Source of the DNA: CAZSDW01 sp964605705
GTDB lineage: Bacteria > Fidelibacterota > UBA2242
Direction: 5' to 3'
DNA length: 64,000 nucleotides
Assembly (NCBI GenBank): GCA_964605705.1
Contig: CAZSDW010000006.1
Coordinates: 52,740 to 116,739 of the forward strand
A model generated the notes under the pieces. The model saw nothing but the letters and a program-made list of their open reading frames with translations. It was not told the DNA's origin and searched no databases. The stretch's first letter is position 1. The number at the start of each line of letters is the position of its first letter. Made by a program: the position numbers and the translations under genes. Positions 9,061 to 17,911 of the stretch are shown here, piece after piece.

Positions 9061-10089
9061 ATGAAAAGAATTACGATTGAAGATGTCGCTGCTCAAGCTG
9101 GTGTTTCCAAAGGGACCGTTTCTGCAGTAATCAATGCCAAAAACACAGTCAAGCCCTCTACCCGCGAGTATATTCTGAAAGTTATGAAAGAATTGAATTT
9201 CCGCCCGAAAGGGATGGCACGTAATCTTAAAAATGGTGATCAGGATAAAAGTATCGGGATTATTATCAAAGACCTGAATTATCCATTCTATACTTCGATT
9301 GCCACCGGGGTCAAAGAGTACGCCAATCAAAGGGGTTATTCCGTTATCGTCACCAGTTCTGAAGATGAACATGAATATGAGCGAAAATTTACCCATCTTT
9401 TTTCAACCAAAGATATCAAAGGTGCGATTATTGCTCCGATCATTGAAGGTACTTCTGAAATCGAACATCTCTTCAAATTAAAAATGATCAACTATCCTTT
9501 TGTTCTGCTGGAAGACGTTCGAGGAATTCAGGCAAATGTCGTTGCTATCGACAACCTCAAAGCGATTAAGAAAGCGGTGAAATACCTGATCGAGAGTGGA
9601 CACACCAAGATTGTTCATTTTGCCGGTCCAGCACACTCATCCCATACCCAGGAACGAATCGAAGGTTTTCGCCACGCCTTCAGTGAAAGTCCTCTGGTTT
9701 TTCACGACGATATGATAATTGCAGCGGGCTCTCATTATGATCCGGTCATGCGAATAACCCATGAATATTTTAATGGAAAATCTCCGGAGGATTACCCGAC
9801 TGCAATTGTCTGTTATAACGATCAGCAGGCACTTACCGTCATGATGGCTCTGAAAGAATTGAACATTAAAGTTCCCGATGATATCTCCATCATCGGAAAC
9901 GATGATATATCCTTTGCCAAAATTTACCCTACCCCACTGACCACCATCCGGGCTCCCCAACGGGAAATCGGTCGCAAAGCCGCCGAAATATTGATCCGCA
10001 ATATTGAATCAACCACGCTTTTACCAATCGAGCGGATTGTCCTCGAAACGGAACTGATTATCAGAGAATCATCACGAACTTTAAACTGA
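9061..10089 (+). CDS. LacI-family transcriptional regulator of the xylan locus
   Basis: 342 residues. Residues 2-48 are the LacI helix-turn-helix and hinge region ('ITIEDVAAQAGVSKGTVSAVIN', split here as ITIEDVAAQAGVSK and GTVSAVIN), followed by a periplasmic-binding-protein-like effector domain with the usual 'SIGIIIKD', 'AIVCYNDQQA' and 'ISIIGNDDISFA' motifs. It lies between the two glycoside hydrolase operons, and four copies of a matching palindromic site occur in the locus, one upstream of itself, so it is the likely local regulator. The effector is probably a xylo- or aldouronic oligosaccharide or a breakdown product (inference). The AGGAGG at 9041-9046 stands 14 bases from the ATG, which is longer than usual; no better in-frame start was seen. 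The gene converges on the GH3 gene with only 18 bases between stops. Confidence 0.9.
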   Translation: MKRITIEDVAAQAGVSKGTVSAVINAKNTVKPSTREYILKVMKELNFRPKGMARNLKNGDQDKSIGIIIKDLNYPFYTSIATGVKEYANQRGYSVIVTSSEDEHEYERKFTHLFSTKDIKGAIIAPIIEGTSEIEHLFKLKMINYPFVLLEDVRGIQANVVAIDNLKAIKKAVKYLIESGHTKIVHFAGPAHSSHTQERIEGFRHAFSESPLVFHDDMIIAAGSHYDPVMRITHEYFNGKSPEDYPTAIVCYNDQQALTVMMALKELNIKVPDDISIIGNDDISFAKIYPTPLTTIRAPQREIGRKAAEILIRNIESTTLLPIERIVLETELIIRESSRTLN

Positions 10090-10107
10090 CAGATATATTT
10101 CTTCTCA

Positions 10108-12762
10108 TTATTCTACAATAAACGCTTCACCCTTAATTTCTAAAACCGTCGATACATAGTTTGTTGTCGCTGATTTCGTGCCCGGCTGGGTTCCTCCTAC
10201 AGCCAACTCAATCATCCCTGGTTCAACAATGTATTGAACGGCGTCGCGATTTGTTTCAGTATCAATGATGGCAAATTGCTTCGGCAAAATCGTAAAATCC
10301 ACCAGCTGTTTTTGCCCGGGATTCAGGTGAATTCGCTTAAAACCCTGCAATGAATGAATGGGGGTGACAACTGATGCCTCCAGATCCTTTATATATAACT
10401 GAATTACTTCATCCCCGGCAACTTTACCGGTATTGGTAACTGTAACAGATATTTTAACAGTATCGCCGGCTATGATTTCCTGTGGTCCTGAAATATCTCC
10501 ATAAGCAAATGTAGAATAACTTAATCCGTAACCAAACGGATAAAGCGCTTCCCCTTCAAAATAGCGATAGGTGCGCCCTTTCATATTATAATCTTTGAAA
10601 GATGGCAATTGTTCAACGGATTTATAGAAGGTTACCGGCAGTCTGCCGGCAGGATTATAATCACCAAAAAGCACATCCGCCAATGCCGTACCACCTTCCT
10701 GTCCCGGATACCAGAGATCCACGATCGCAGGAATATTTTCCTCAGCCCAGTTGACGGATAATGCACTGCCGCCGCTGAGTACGAGTACAACCGGTGTCCC
10801 TGTTGCATAAATTTCTTTCAGCAGGATTTCCTGAACTTTAGGCAAATCGGTACTTGTTCGGTCTCCGCCGCTGAATCCGGGATAATTCACCCGCATCTCT
10901 TCGCCTTCCAGCTGAGCCGTAATACCACCGATAAAAATGACCACATCGGCATTTTGAGCAAGATTTATGGCTTTCTTGAAATTATCCACCTTCAGCAGTT
11001 CCCACTTCACAGTGAGTTCCGGCAAACCGTAACTATTTCTATATTCCACTCTGATATTATAAGATTTGCCTTTTTTCAGGCGAAGATGATTACTTTTCAC
11101 AACCGGTTCCTCCGTCCGCTGGAGAACCGCCCAGTTATCAACAACCAGCTTATTATCGATAAATAAGCGGTAACCGTTATTCCCTTCAACGAGAAAATTG
11201 AATGGTCCGGAACGCGGAACTCGCAATTGCCCTGACCAGCGGAACGAATACTCGGGCTCCTCCCATATATTTGGAACGCGGGAACCCCATACCCAGTTAT
11301 CGTTATCACAGGGAAAATTTTTGATGAGTGCGGCATCACCTTCAAGATCCTGATTTCTGAAGAATTCCATCTTAAGTCCCGGCGTGCCGTCAGTACTGAG
11401 CATTCTCGATGAAAACTGCTTCACGACTGCCCCTTTCTCAGCAAGGTTGCAGCCGGTCTCAAATATTACTTCGGTGGATTCGCCGACTTTATTCCGGATA
11501 CCATCCAGAGGAGTGACAAACTTTGATGGAGTTCCATTATAATTTCCCAACAGCATTTTATAAGAGTCGGCAGTTGGTCCGATCACAGCAATTTTTTTCA
11601 GATCTTTTTTTAACGGTAACGTATGGTCCTTATTTTTTAACAGGACAATCGATTCCCAGGCTGCTTGGACAGAAAGCTGACGATGTTCCTCCGAATCATT
11701 TTCCGAATAGGGTATTTGAGCATAACCGACCATTTCCGGCGGATCGAACATCCCCAGTTTAAATCTTGCCTTAAACAAGCGTTTGACCGAAATATCGATA
11801 TCCGCTTCCGTTACAAGTCCCTGCTTCACAGCGTCCACCAATGCATAATAATAGACTCCCCCACAGTTCAAATCGGTTCCGGATTTGACAGCAATCGCGG
11901 CGGCTTCTTCGACACTATTGACAATTTTATGGTTCCGGAAAATATCACTGATTGCACCACAATCGGAGACGACATATCCTTCGAAACCCCAGTCATCACG
12001 CAGGATTTTCTGCAGCAGTGTTGTGGAGCCACAACAGGCGTCACCAAGATAGCGATTATAAGCACACATAACCGAATAGGCACCCGCCTCTTTGATACAG
12101 GCTTCAAATGCAGGTAAATAAGTATCACAGAGATCCCGGCTGCTGGCAACAGCATCAAATGTATGCCGGTCGGGTTCGGGACCGCTATGTACTGCATAAT
12201 GTTTTGGTGTGGCAATTGTTTTTAAATATTTGGGGTCATTACCCTGCAATCCTTTTACAAACGCAACTCCCATCCGGGCAGTCAGATAGGGATCTTCACC
12301 ATAAGTTTCATGTCCACGCCCCCAGCGCGGATCACGAAAAATATTGATATTCGGGCTCCAGAAGGTCAATCCCTGGAATATCTCCCGGTCACCATCTCGG
12401 GTGAATTCATGGTGCTTTGCACGGGCTTCGGTGGAAATGACATCGGCAATTTCAAACATCAGGTCTGTATCCCAGGTCGCGGCAAGTCCGATTGCCTGGG
12501 GAAAAACAGTTGCTATCCCGGCTCTGGCGACACCATGCAGGCATTCGTTCCACCAGTTGTACTCGGGGATTCCCAGACGGGGAATCGCTGCGGCACGATT
12601 TGCCATCTGGGATACTTTTTCTTCCAATGTCATCCGGGCAACGAGGTCTTCCACCCGGCTTTCAATATCGAGTTGGGGATTCAAATAATCCGGAACAGAA
12701 TCTGGTTGAAAAGCCAACAGCAACTGGCTCACTGACAAGAGCACTGCAAGAAATAATCGCAT
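10108..12762 (-). CDS. GH3 beta-xylosidase/beta-glucosidase with inserted PA14 domain
   Basis: 884 residues with an N-terminal signal peptide (to about residue 18). The GH3 N-domain carries 'KHYAVHSGPEPDRH' and the nucleophile D267 in 'VVSDCGAI'; the 'SDCGA' form is usual in beta-xylosidases, whereas beta-glucosidases commonly have 'SDW'. The (alpha/beta) sandwich C-domain follows, interrupted at about residues 452-590 by a PA14 domain ('FRWSGQLRVP', 'NGYRLFIDN'), as in a known GH3 subgroup where PA14 shapes substrate choice. A fibronectin-III-like domain ends the protein. No sorting domain or lipobox, so probably periplasmic. It should finish xylo-oligosaccharides to xylose. Its upstream region holds an operator shared with the divergent outer-membrane operon. 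Confidence 0.9.
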   Translation of the reverse strand: MRLFLAVLLSVSQLLLAFQPDSVPDYLNPQLDIESRVEDLVARMTLEEKVSQMANRAAAIPRLGIPEYNWWNECLHGVARAGIATVFPQAIGLAATWDTDLMFEIADVISTEARAKHHEFTRDGDREIFQGLTFWSPNINIFRDPRWGRGHETYGEDPYLTARMGVAFVKGLQGNDPKYLKTIATPKHYAVHSGPEPDRHTFDAVASSRDLCDTYLPAFEACIKEAGAYSVMCAYNRYLGDACCGSTTLLQKILRDDWGFEGYVVSDCGAISDIFRNHKIVNSVEEAAAIAVKSGTDLNCGGVYYYALVDAVKQGLVTEADIDISVKRLFKARFKLGMFDPPEMVGYAQIPYSENDSEEHRQLSVQAAWESIVLLKNKDHTLPLKKDLKKIAVIGPTADSYKMLLGNYNGTPSKFVTPLDGIRNKVGESTEVIFETGCNLAEKGAVVKQFSSRMLSTDGTPGLKMEFFRNQDLEGDAALIKNFPCDNDNWVWGSRVPNIWEEPEYSFRWSGQLRVPRSGPFNFLVEGNNGYRLFIDNKLVVDNWAVLQRTEEPVVKSNHLRLKKGKSYNIRVEYRNSYGLPELTVKWELLKVDNFKKAINLAQNADVVIFIGGITAQLEGEEMRVNYPGFSGGDRTSTDLPKVQEILLKEIYATGTPVVLVLSGGSALSVNWAEENIPAIVDLWYPGQEGGTALADVLFGDYNPAGRLPVTFYKSVEQLPSFKDYNMKGRTYRYFEGEALYPFGYGLSYSTFAYGDISGPQEIIAGDTVKISVTVTNTGKVAGDEVIQLYIKDLEASVVTPIHSLQGFKRIHLNPGQKQLVDFTILPKQFAIIDTETNRDAVQYIVEPGMIELAVGGTQPGTKSATTNYVSTVLEIKGEAFIVE

Positions 12763-12919
12763 AACCGACCTCCCAAATAAGTGAAATTCTAAATCATCAT
12801 GTAAAATAATAAAAAAGTTTAACCCTCAAAATATTATTATTCCAATTCAAAATGATGCCGGTTTTTCATAAAGCAGCTATTTTTATGATATATTTCTTCA
12901 TTCTCTACCGGATTATTTC

Positions 12920-12948
12920 TTGACATATTAAAACGGTTCAATTAAAAT
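12920..12948 (+). promoter_or_regulatory. Promoter of the outer-membrane uptake operon (13093-22445)
   Basis: TTGACA (12920-12925), 17-base spacer, TAAAAT (12943-12948): a near-consensus sigma-70 promoter on the plus strand. The LacI-type operator fills the spacer exactly. On the minus strand TAATAT (12925-12930) is a possible -10 for GH3, but its -35 is poor. Confidence 0.75.
12927..12942. promoter_or_regulatory. LacI-type operator between GH3 and the uptake operon
   Basis: ATTAAAACGGTTCAAT, the exact reverse complement of the operator in front of the regulator gene. It lies between the -35 and -10 boxes of the plus-strand promoter and touches the possible -10 of the divergent GH3 gene, so one bound repressor could control both directions. 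Confidence 0.8.
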
Positions 12949-13092
12949 TGAACTAATATTATTTTTGATAATGTACATAATGAGGCTTCGAATCTTTTTC
13001 AGTTTGTGTCAAATGACAGTTTCATCCCAAATCCGTTTAAAAGCGAAATATCCTTTCCGATTGAATTGAAAAACCGGCTGAACCTTTTTAAG

Positions 13093-14583
13093 ATGGAAAT
13101 GACTCAAAATAAAACTACCTGCCTATTCAAAAACTTGCTGCTTTTGGGAATCATTTTTACTATTTCCTGCAGTCCTGACAAAAAAGAGCCGGCTGAGGTC
13201 GTTCTGGCAAAAGTCGGGGATCGGGAGATAACCCCCATCGAATTTCGATTCAGAGCCGAATTGACCATTCGTCCCGACAATTTCAAGGACAAGAATGTTA
13301 CACTAAATAACCTGATATCGGAAAAAATCCTAGCAATTGAAGCCGGTCCGGATCATGAACTTTTGAAAAACAAGCCGTTTCAAAGTCGCTTAAAAGGCAT
13401 CAAAGAACAGTTAATGCGGGATGAACTTTATAAAAAAGTTGCCGTTGATGTTGTTGTTCTGGATTCAGCAGATGTTTACAAGACGTACTGCAATTCCATG
13501 CGAGAATACGAACTGGAATTTTATACCATCAACGATCAGCAGCTGGTCAAAAAGATCAGGACCGCCCTTGATTCGGTTCCTGATATGGCTGATCAAATCT
13601 TCGATGACTTAAATGCACAAATCGGTAAAAAACCCATGCACGAAGTCAAATACCAGGATCCCGATGATGATGCTATTCATGAAGCCCTGTATTCTGATAA
13701 GCTGGATGTCGGCACAATCATCGGTCCGATAAGACTCACCAGCGGGGCGCATATTCTGATGAAGGTCACCAACTGGTCCGACAATCTGATCTTTGGGGGT
13801 GGAGAAGCAGAGCTAATCCGCTGGAATGAGGTTTCCAAAAAAATGCGGCAAGCTAAATCCCGCGAACTGTGGAATTCTTATCAGGCAGATCTGATGCGGG
13901 ATAAAAAAATCGAGTTTGATGACGAATCATTCAAGATTATATCTGAATCTGCCCTTGCATATCATCTGAAAAAAGCAGCCTTTGATACCAGTACAAGCCA
14001 GATGACGGAAATCCCATTTGACGAACCGGAGATTGATATGGACGCTCCGTTTTTAAAAGTCGATAATATGCGCTGGACCGTCGGAGACTTCCGGGATGCG
14101 ATCCTGATACATCCCCTGGTATTCAGAACGAAGTATCTGAACAAAGAAAATTTTACCCGCCAGTTCAGCCTGGCAATCAAAGATATGGTTCGGGATTATT
14201 TCCTGACCCGGGAAGCCTATAAAAGGTCACTGGATAAATCCAAATCCATAAATCACACCGTTGAAATGTGGCAGGATGCAATTCTGGCGGAAAACCAGCA
14301 AAAGACGATCATCAGTTCCGCCATGGAAGCCGGAATAGTCACTAAAGATGATCCGGTAGGAATATCGGAATACTGGAAAACCGAGATGCTTAAGTTGCAA
14401 AACAATTTTAGCCATTCCATCAAGATCAATTATGATGAATTAAATAAAATCCGGTTAACCAAAATCGATTTTTTCGCAATCCGTCCAGGTGTTCCCTATC
14501 CGGTGTCAGTTCCGAATTTTCCACTTTTAATCGCATCCGATGACCTCAGTTATGCCAAGCAAGACAGCAGTAATTATCAATGA
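13093..14583 (+). CDS. Parvulin/SurA-like peptidyl-prolyl isomerase lipoprotein
   Basis: About 496 residues. The N-terminus reads as a lipoprotein signal with 'FTISC' as lipobox. It is followed by a SurA-N-like helical region ('EKILAIEAG') and a parvulin-like stretch near the middle ('LDVGTIIGPIRLTSGAHIL'), then a long helical C-terminal part. SurA/PpiC proteins chaperone outer membrane proteins in the periplasm. The frame is open from GTG at 13006, but that would put 29 charged residues before the signal; ATG at 13093 (or 13099) fits better, though neither has a strong ribosome site. As the first gene of an operon with a TonB receptor, a large exported protein and a PorV-like protein, it may be a dedicated chaperone for those products (inference). 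Isomerase activity is uncertain. Confidence 0.7.
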   Translation: MEMTQNKTTCLFKNLLLLGIIFTISCSPDKKEPAEVVLAKVGDREITPIEFRFRAELTIRPDNFKDKNVTLNNLISEKILAIEAGPDHELLKNKPFQSRLKGIKEQLMRDELYKKVAVDVVVLDSADVYKTYCNSMREYELEFYTINDQQLVKKIRTALDSVPDMADQIFDDLNAQIGKKPMHEVKYQDPDDDAIHEALYSDKLDVGTIIGPIRLTSGAHILMKVTNWSDNLIFGGGEAELIRWNEVSKKMRQAKSRELWNSYQADLMRDKKIEFDDESFKIISESALAYHLKKAAFDTSTSQMTEIPFDEPEIDMDAPFLKVDNMRWTVGDFRDAILIHPLVFRTKYLNKENFTRQFSLAIKDMVRDYFLTREAYKRSLDKSKSINHTVEMWQDAILAENQQKTIISSAMEAGIVTKDDPVGISEYWKTEMLKLQNNFSHSIKINYDELNKIRLTKIDFFAIRPGVPYPVSVPNFPLLIASDDLSYAKQDSSNYQ

Positions 14584-14805
14584 GAATATTTTGCATTTAA
14601 ATAAATTGTTATTTAAAATATTTAACGTAAACTAAATGCTGTGGAATTAGGAAATAAAAACATATTGAGGAGTAATTGGCTAAAAATCGAGATTTCAACA
14701 TGAGATTGATCTGTTTTCCGGTCATTAAACAACAAGTGCTCAAGCAATTTAATACATTTCGAGAGAAAAATTTTACCAACTTAAATTAAATTGGGGGAAA
14801 AAAGT

Positions 14806-17800
14806 ATGAGGGTAAAGAGTACAATCTTTATATGTGTTCTGCTGATACTCATTGCCGGTCAGGGCTTATTGTTTGCAGGTACTACCGGCAAGATAGCAGG
14901 GAACATCACTGATGCGAAGACCGGGGAACCTTTATATGGCGCGAATGTTGTCGTCAAAGGTACCTCCATGGGTGCCGCCAGTGATGTCGATGGGAATTAT
15001 GTTATCGTAAATATAATTCCCGGAATCTATACCATCAACGTGACCATGATTGGTTACCAACCTCTCCAGTACGAAAATATCCGTGTCAGTTCCGATTTGA
15101 CGACAACCATCGACTGCGAATTGACGATGACAACCGTCGATCTGGGTGAATCCATTATTGTCACCGCCGAGCGGAAATTGGTAACCAGGGATATGACCTC
15201 ATCATTATCGACCATGGCAGCCGATCAGATTGAAGATCTGCCGGTTTCATCCGTTACTGAAGTACTTCGATTAAACGCCGGAATCGTCGAGTCTGACGGA
15301 CGGCTTCATATCCGTGGTGGACGGGCTGGTGAAGTTGCTTATTGGGTGGACGGAATTGCCGCGACAGATGTTTATGATGGAAAAATGGCTACCACAGTTG
15401 AAAATTCTGCCGTCCAGGAGCTTCAGGTAATCAGTGGTACTTTCAACGCGGAATATGGACAGGCAATGTCCGGTATTGTCAATATTATTACCAAAGAGGG
15501 AAGCCAGGAATACTCCGGACAGATCAAGGCATATTTCGGTGACTACGTCAGTAATGATCCGACCTATAGCCTTTATAAGAGTCTCGTTACGGAAGAAGAT
15601 CCGGCTACTCACCTGACAAGAATCGTCAGCAGTGAAAAAGTCCAACCGCTGGAAGACATTAATCCAATCTACAACGGCGAACTCAGCCTGAGCGGTCCGG
15701 TGCCGATGCTGGGTGACAGATTTACCTTTTTTATCAACGGACGCTATGTTTTCAATGAGGGTTACTACTATGGGGTGGACTGGTATAAACCCAATGGAAC
15801 GCCCGGCTCCAATGCAGTCGTGCCGATGAATCCTTACGAAAGAATGTCTGCCCAGGGAAAATTAACCTATCGCATGACTAATGCGATTAAACTGAGTTAT
15901 AACGCATTCTGGGATAAAACCTCCCGGGAACGGAATTATTTCAGGTTGAATTCTGCAGACTATCAGTATAACACTTCCGGCGAGACAAATTTTCAACAGT
16001 TTAATACTCACGATTATAAATACGTTCCCAACGGACTGCCACAGTCTTACTCTCAGGGCTTAACCCAGACACTGGCACTGAATCATATCTTATCACCATC
16101 GTCATTTTACGAGCTCCGGGTAAGCCACTATCATTCGGAATCAAAACAGTATGTCTATGAAGATCCCACGTCTGCTTTAAAATACCTGGTAAGTATTGAA
16201 GAAGATACTGCGAATGACATTCTTCCGGAAATTTTTGATCCGTTTACGGACCTTGGGCAAGCCCGCCTGGATTCTATTACCAGCCTCGGTGGCAGCTATT
16301 CCTATGTTGTAGATCCCGATGGTCCGGACGGCTATCTTAATCCCGATGATATCAGCGTCCCGACCGGTACCAGTTTTATGAACCGGGGTATGGACGTCAC
16401 TCATACCGAGCGCAGCACAGCCTACTGGGTGGCAAAGTTCGATTATACCAATCAGTTGAACAAACTCCACCAGTTGAAATTCGGTTCTGAAATCAGGCTG
16501 CACGAGCTGTCACTGCACGGATTCGAGATCACCGCAAAAACCGATGAAAACGGCATTGAACTTGATCCCTTTGAACCGGCAGTTCCGGTCGAAGGCAGCA
16601 CAATGCGACACGACTATGTCCGCAATCCACGGGAGATATCCGCCTACTTCCAGGATAAAGTTGAATATAATGACATTATATTAAACCTGGGTATCCGCTA
16701 TGATTACTTTGATGCCAATTCGGTGGTACCCGTTGATCCGACAGATCCGAATGTCTTTGATCCATTTAAATACGAACATGTATATGAAAACTGGGTTGAC
16801 ATGCCTGACGATTACATGGGATCTATGGATGATTATATTCAGGAAAGAATCGACGCGGGTCTTATGCGGGAATATACCGTCGAGGAACGCCGGGAGTTCA
16901 TGCAGAAAAAGGTCAAAGCGAAAAATGCCATCAGCCCCAGATTGGGAATTGCTTTCCCGATTACCGATCGTGGTGTGATTCACTTTTCCTATGGACATTT
17001 CTTTCAGATCCCCGAGTTCCAGTATCTTTACAGTAATCCGGATTTCAAAATATCCAGTTCATCCAATGCTCCCGTTTTCGGAAATGCTGACCTGGATCCG
17101 CAGAAAACCGTTATGTACGAAATCGGTTTACAGCAGCAGTTGAGTAATGATATTGGAATCGATGTCACGTTGTTTTATCGCGACGTCCGTGACTGGGTCG
17201 GTACCAGCCAGGATATTCCAACTGATTATCCCAACGTGACTTATACTAAGTTTGTCAACAAGGATTACTCAAATGTTCGCGGTGTAACACTGAAAGTCGA
17301 TAAACGATTCAATAATAATTACTCCCTTAGAGCAGATTACACCTATCAATCCGCCGAAGGAACTTATTCGAATCCGACCGATGCCTATAACGCTGCTTTA
17401 GGAAATCGAGCACCCGTTCTGGCGCTTGTACCGATGAACTGGGATCAGAAGCACACCCTGAACGCCCAGGCGGTTTATGATTTGAACGACTGGACATTTT
17501 CGCTGATCGGCAGATACTGGAGTGGTCGTCCTTATACTCCCAGTTTTCCAGTATCCGAAGCCGTTGGTGGTTCCACCGCATCCGGTTTGACAACCAACAG
17601 TGCCCGACGACCGGCTCAGACCAATATCGATTTGACCATAAACCGGGCTTTCCGATTCTCCACCAAACTGCGTATGGAACTATTCGTAAATATCTACAAC
17701 CTGCTGGACAAGCGAGACGAGACAACCGTCTATGGCGACACCGGTACTGCTGAATACACCACGAATACCAATCCTTCCAAGATTGAGTATAAAGCCGAAC

Positions 17801-17889
17801 GGGTCAGTACTGTCGAAGATTACATTCTGCAACCCAGCTGGTACACAGCACCCAGACATATCGAAATTGGTCTATCATTAAATTTTTAA
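14806..17889 (+). CDS. TonB-dependent receptor with carboxypeptidase-regulatory-like N-domain
   Basis: 1027 residues. Signal peptide to about 'LLFAG'; residues about 27-105 are a carboxypeptidase D regulatory-like domain ('GKIAGNITDAKTGEPLYGANV'; shown in parts GKIAGNITDAKTG and EPLYGANV), as in SusC-type receptors. The plug follows at about 120-250 ('LHIRGGRAGEVAYWVDGI', 'FNAEYGQAMSGIVNIITK'), then a 22-strand barrel ending in 'IGLSLNF' with terminal Phe, as BamA substrates do. Start chosen at ATG 14806, which follows GGGGGAA; a TTG at 14791 lies on that ribosome site. It moves a substrate across the outer membrane using TonB energy. Shared regulation with xylanases points to xylo- or aldouronic oligosaccharides (inference). 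No SusD gene is adjacent; the next gene is a large surface protein instead. Confidence 0.9.
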   Translation: MRVKSTIFICVLLILIAGQGLLFAGTTGKIAGNITDAKTGEPLYGANVVVKGTSMGAASDVDGNYVIVNIIPGIYTINVTMIGYQPLQYENIRVSSDLTTTIDCELTMTTVDLGESIIVTAERKLVTRDMTSSLSTMAADQIEDLPVSSVTEVLRLNAGIVESDGRLHIRGGRAGEVAYWVDGIAATDVYDGKMATTVENSAVQELQVISGTFNAEYGQAMSGIVNIITKEGSQEYSGQIKAYFGDYVSNDPTYSLYKSLVTEEDPATHLTRIVSSEKVQPLEDINPIYNGELSLSGPVPMLGDRFTFFINGRYVFNEGYYYGVDWYKPNGTPGSNAVVPMNPYERMSAQGKLTYRMTNAIKLSYNAFWDKTSRERNYFRLNSADYQYNTSGETNFQQFNTHDYKYVPNGLPQSYSQGLTQTLALNHILSPSSFYELRVSHYHSESKQYVYEDPTSALKYLVSIEEDTANDILPEIFDPFTDLGQARLDSITSLGGSYSYVVDPDGPDGYLNPDDISVPTGTSFMNRGMDVTHTERSTAYWVAKFDYTNQLNKLHQLKFGSEIRLHELSLHGFEITAKTDENGIELDPFEPAVPVEGSTMRHDYVRNPREISAYFQDKVEYNDIILNLGIRYDYFDANSVVPVDPTDPNVFDPFKYEHVYENWVDMPDDYMGSMDDYIQERIDAGLMREYTVEERREFMQKKVKAKNAISPRLGIAFPITDRGVIHFSYGHFFQIPEFQYLYSNPDFKISSSSNAPVFGNADLDPQKTVMYEIGLQQQLSNDIGIDVTLFYRDVRDWVGTSQDIPTDYPNVTYTKFVNKDYSNVRGVTLKVDKRFNNNYSLRADYTYQSAEGTYSNPTDAYNAALGNRAPVLALVPMNWDQKHTLNAQAVYDLNDWTFSLIGRYWSGRPYTPSFPVSEAVGGSTASGLTTNSARRPAQTNIDLTINRAFRFSTKLRMELFVNIYNLLDKRDETTVYGDTGTAEYTTNTNPSKIEYKAERVSTVEDYILQPSWYTAPRHIEIGLSLNF

Positions 17890-17911
17890 ATATAAATGCG
17901 GAGATAAAAGC

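Noticed and set aside
12925..12953. A full promoter for GH3 on the minus strand
   Set aside because: TAATAT is a good -10, but the sequence at the -35 position (TTCAAT or GTTCAA) is poor; mentioned only as possible.
13006..13092. Upstream GTG start for the parvulin-like gene
   Set aside because: It has no ribosome site and would put 29 residues ahead of the lipoprotein signal; ATG 13093 preferred, although not certain.
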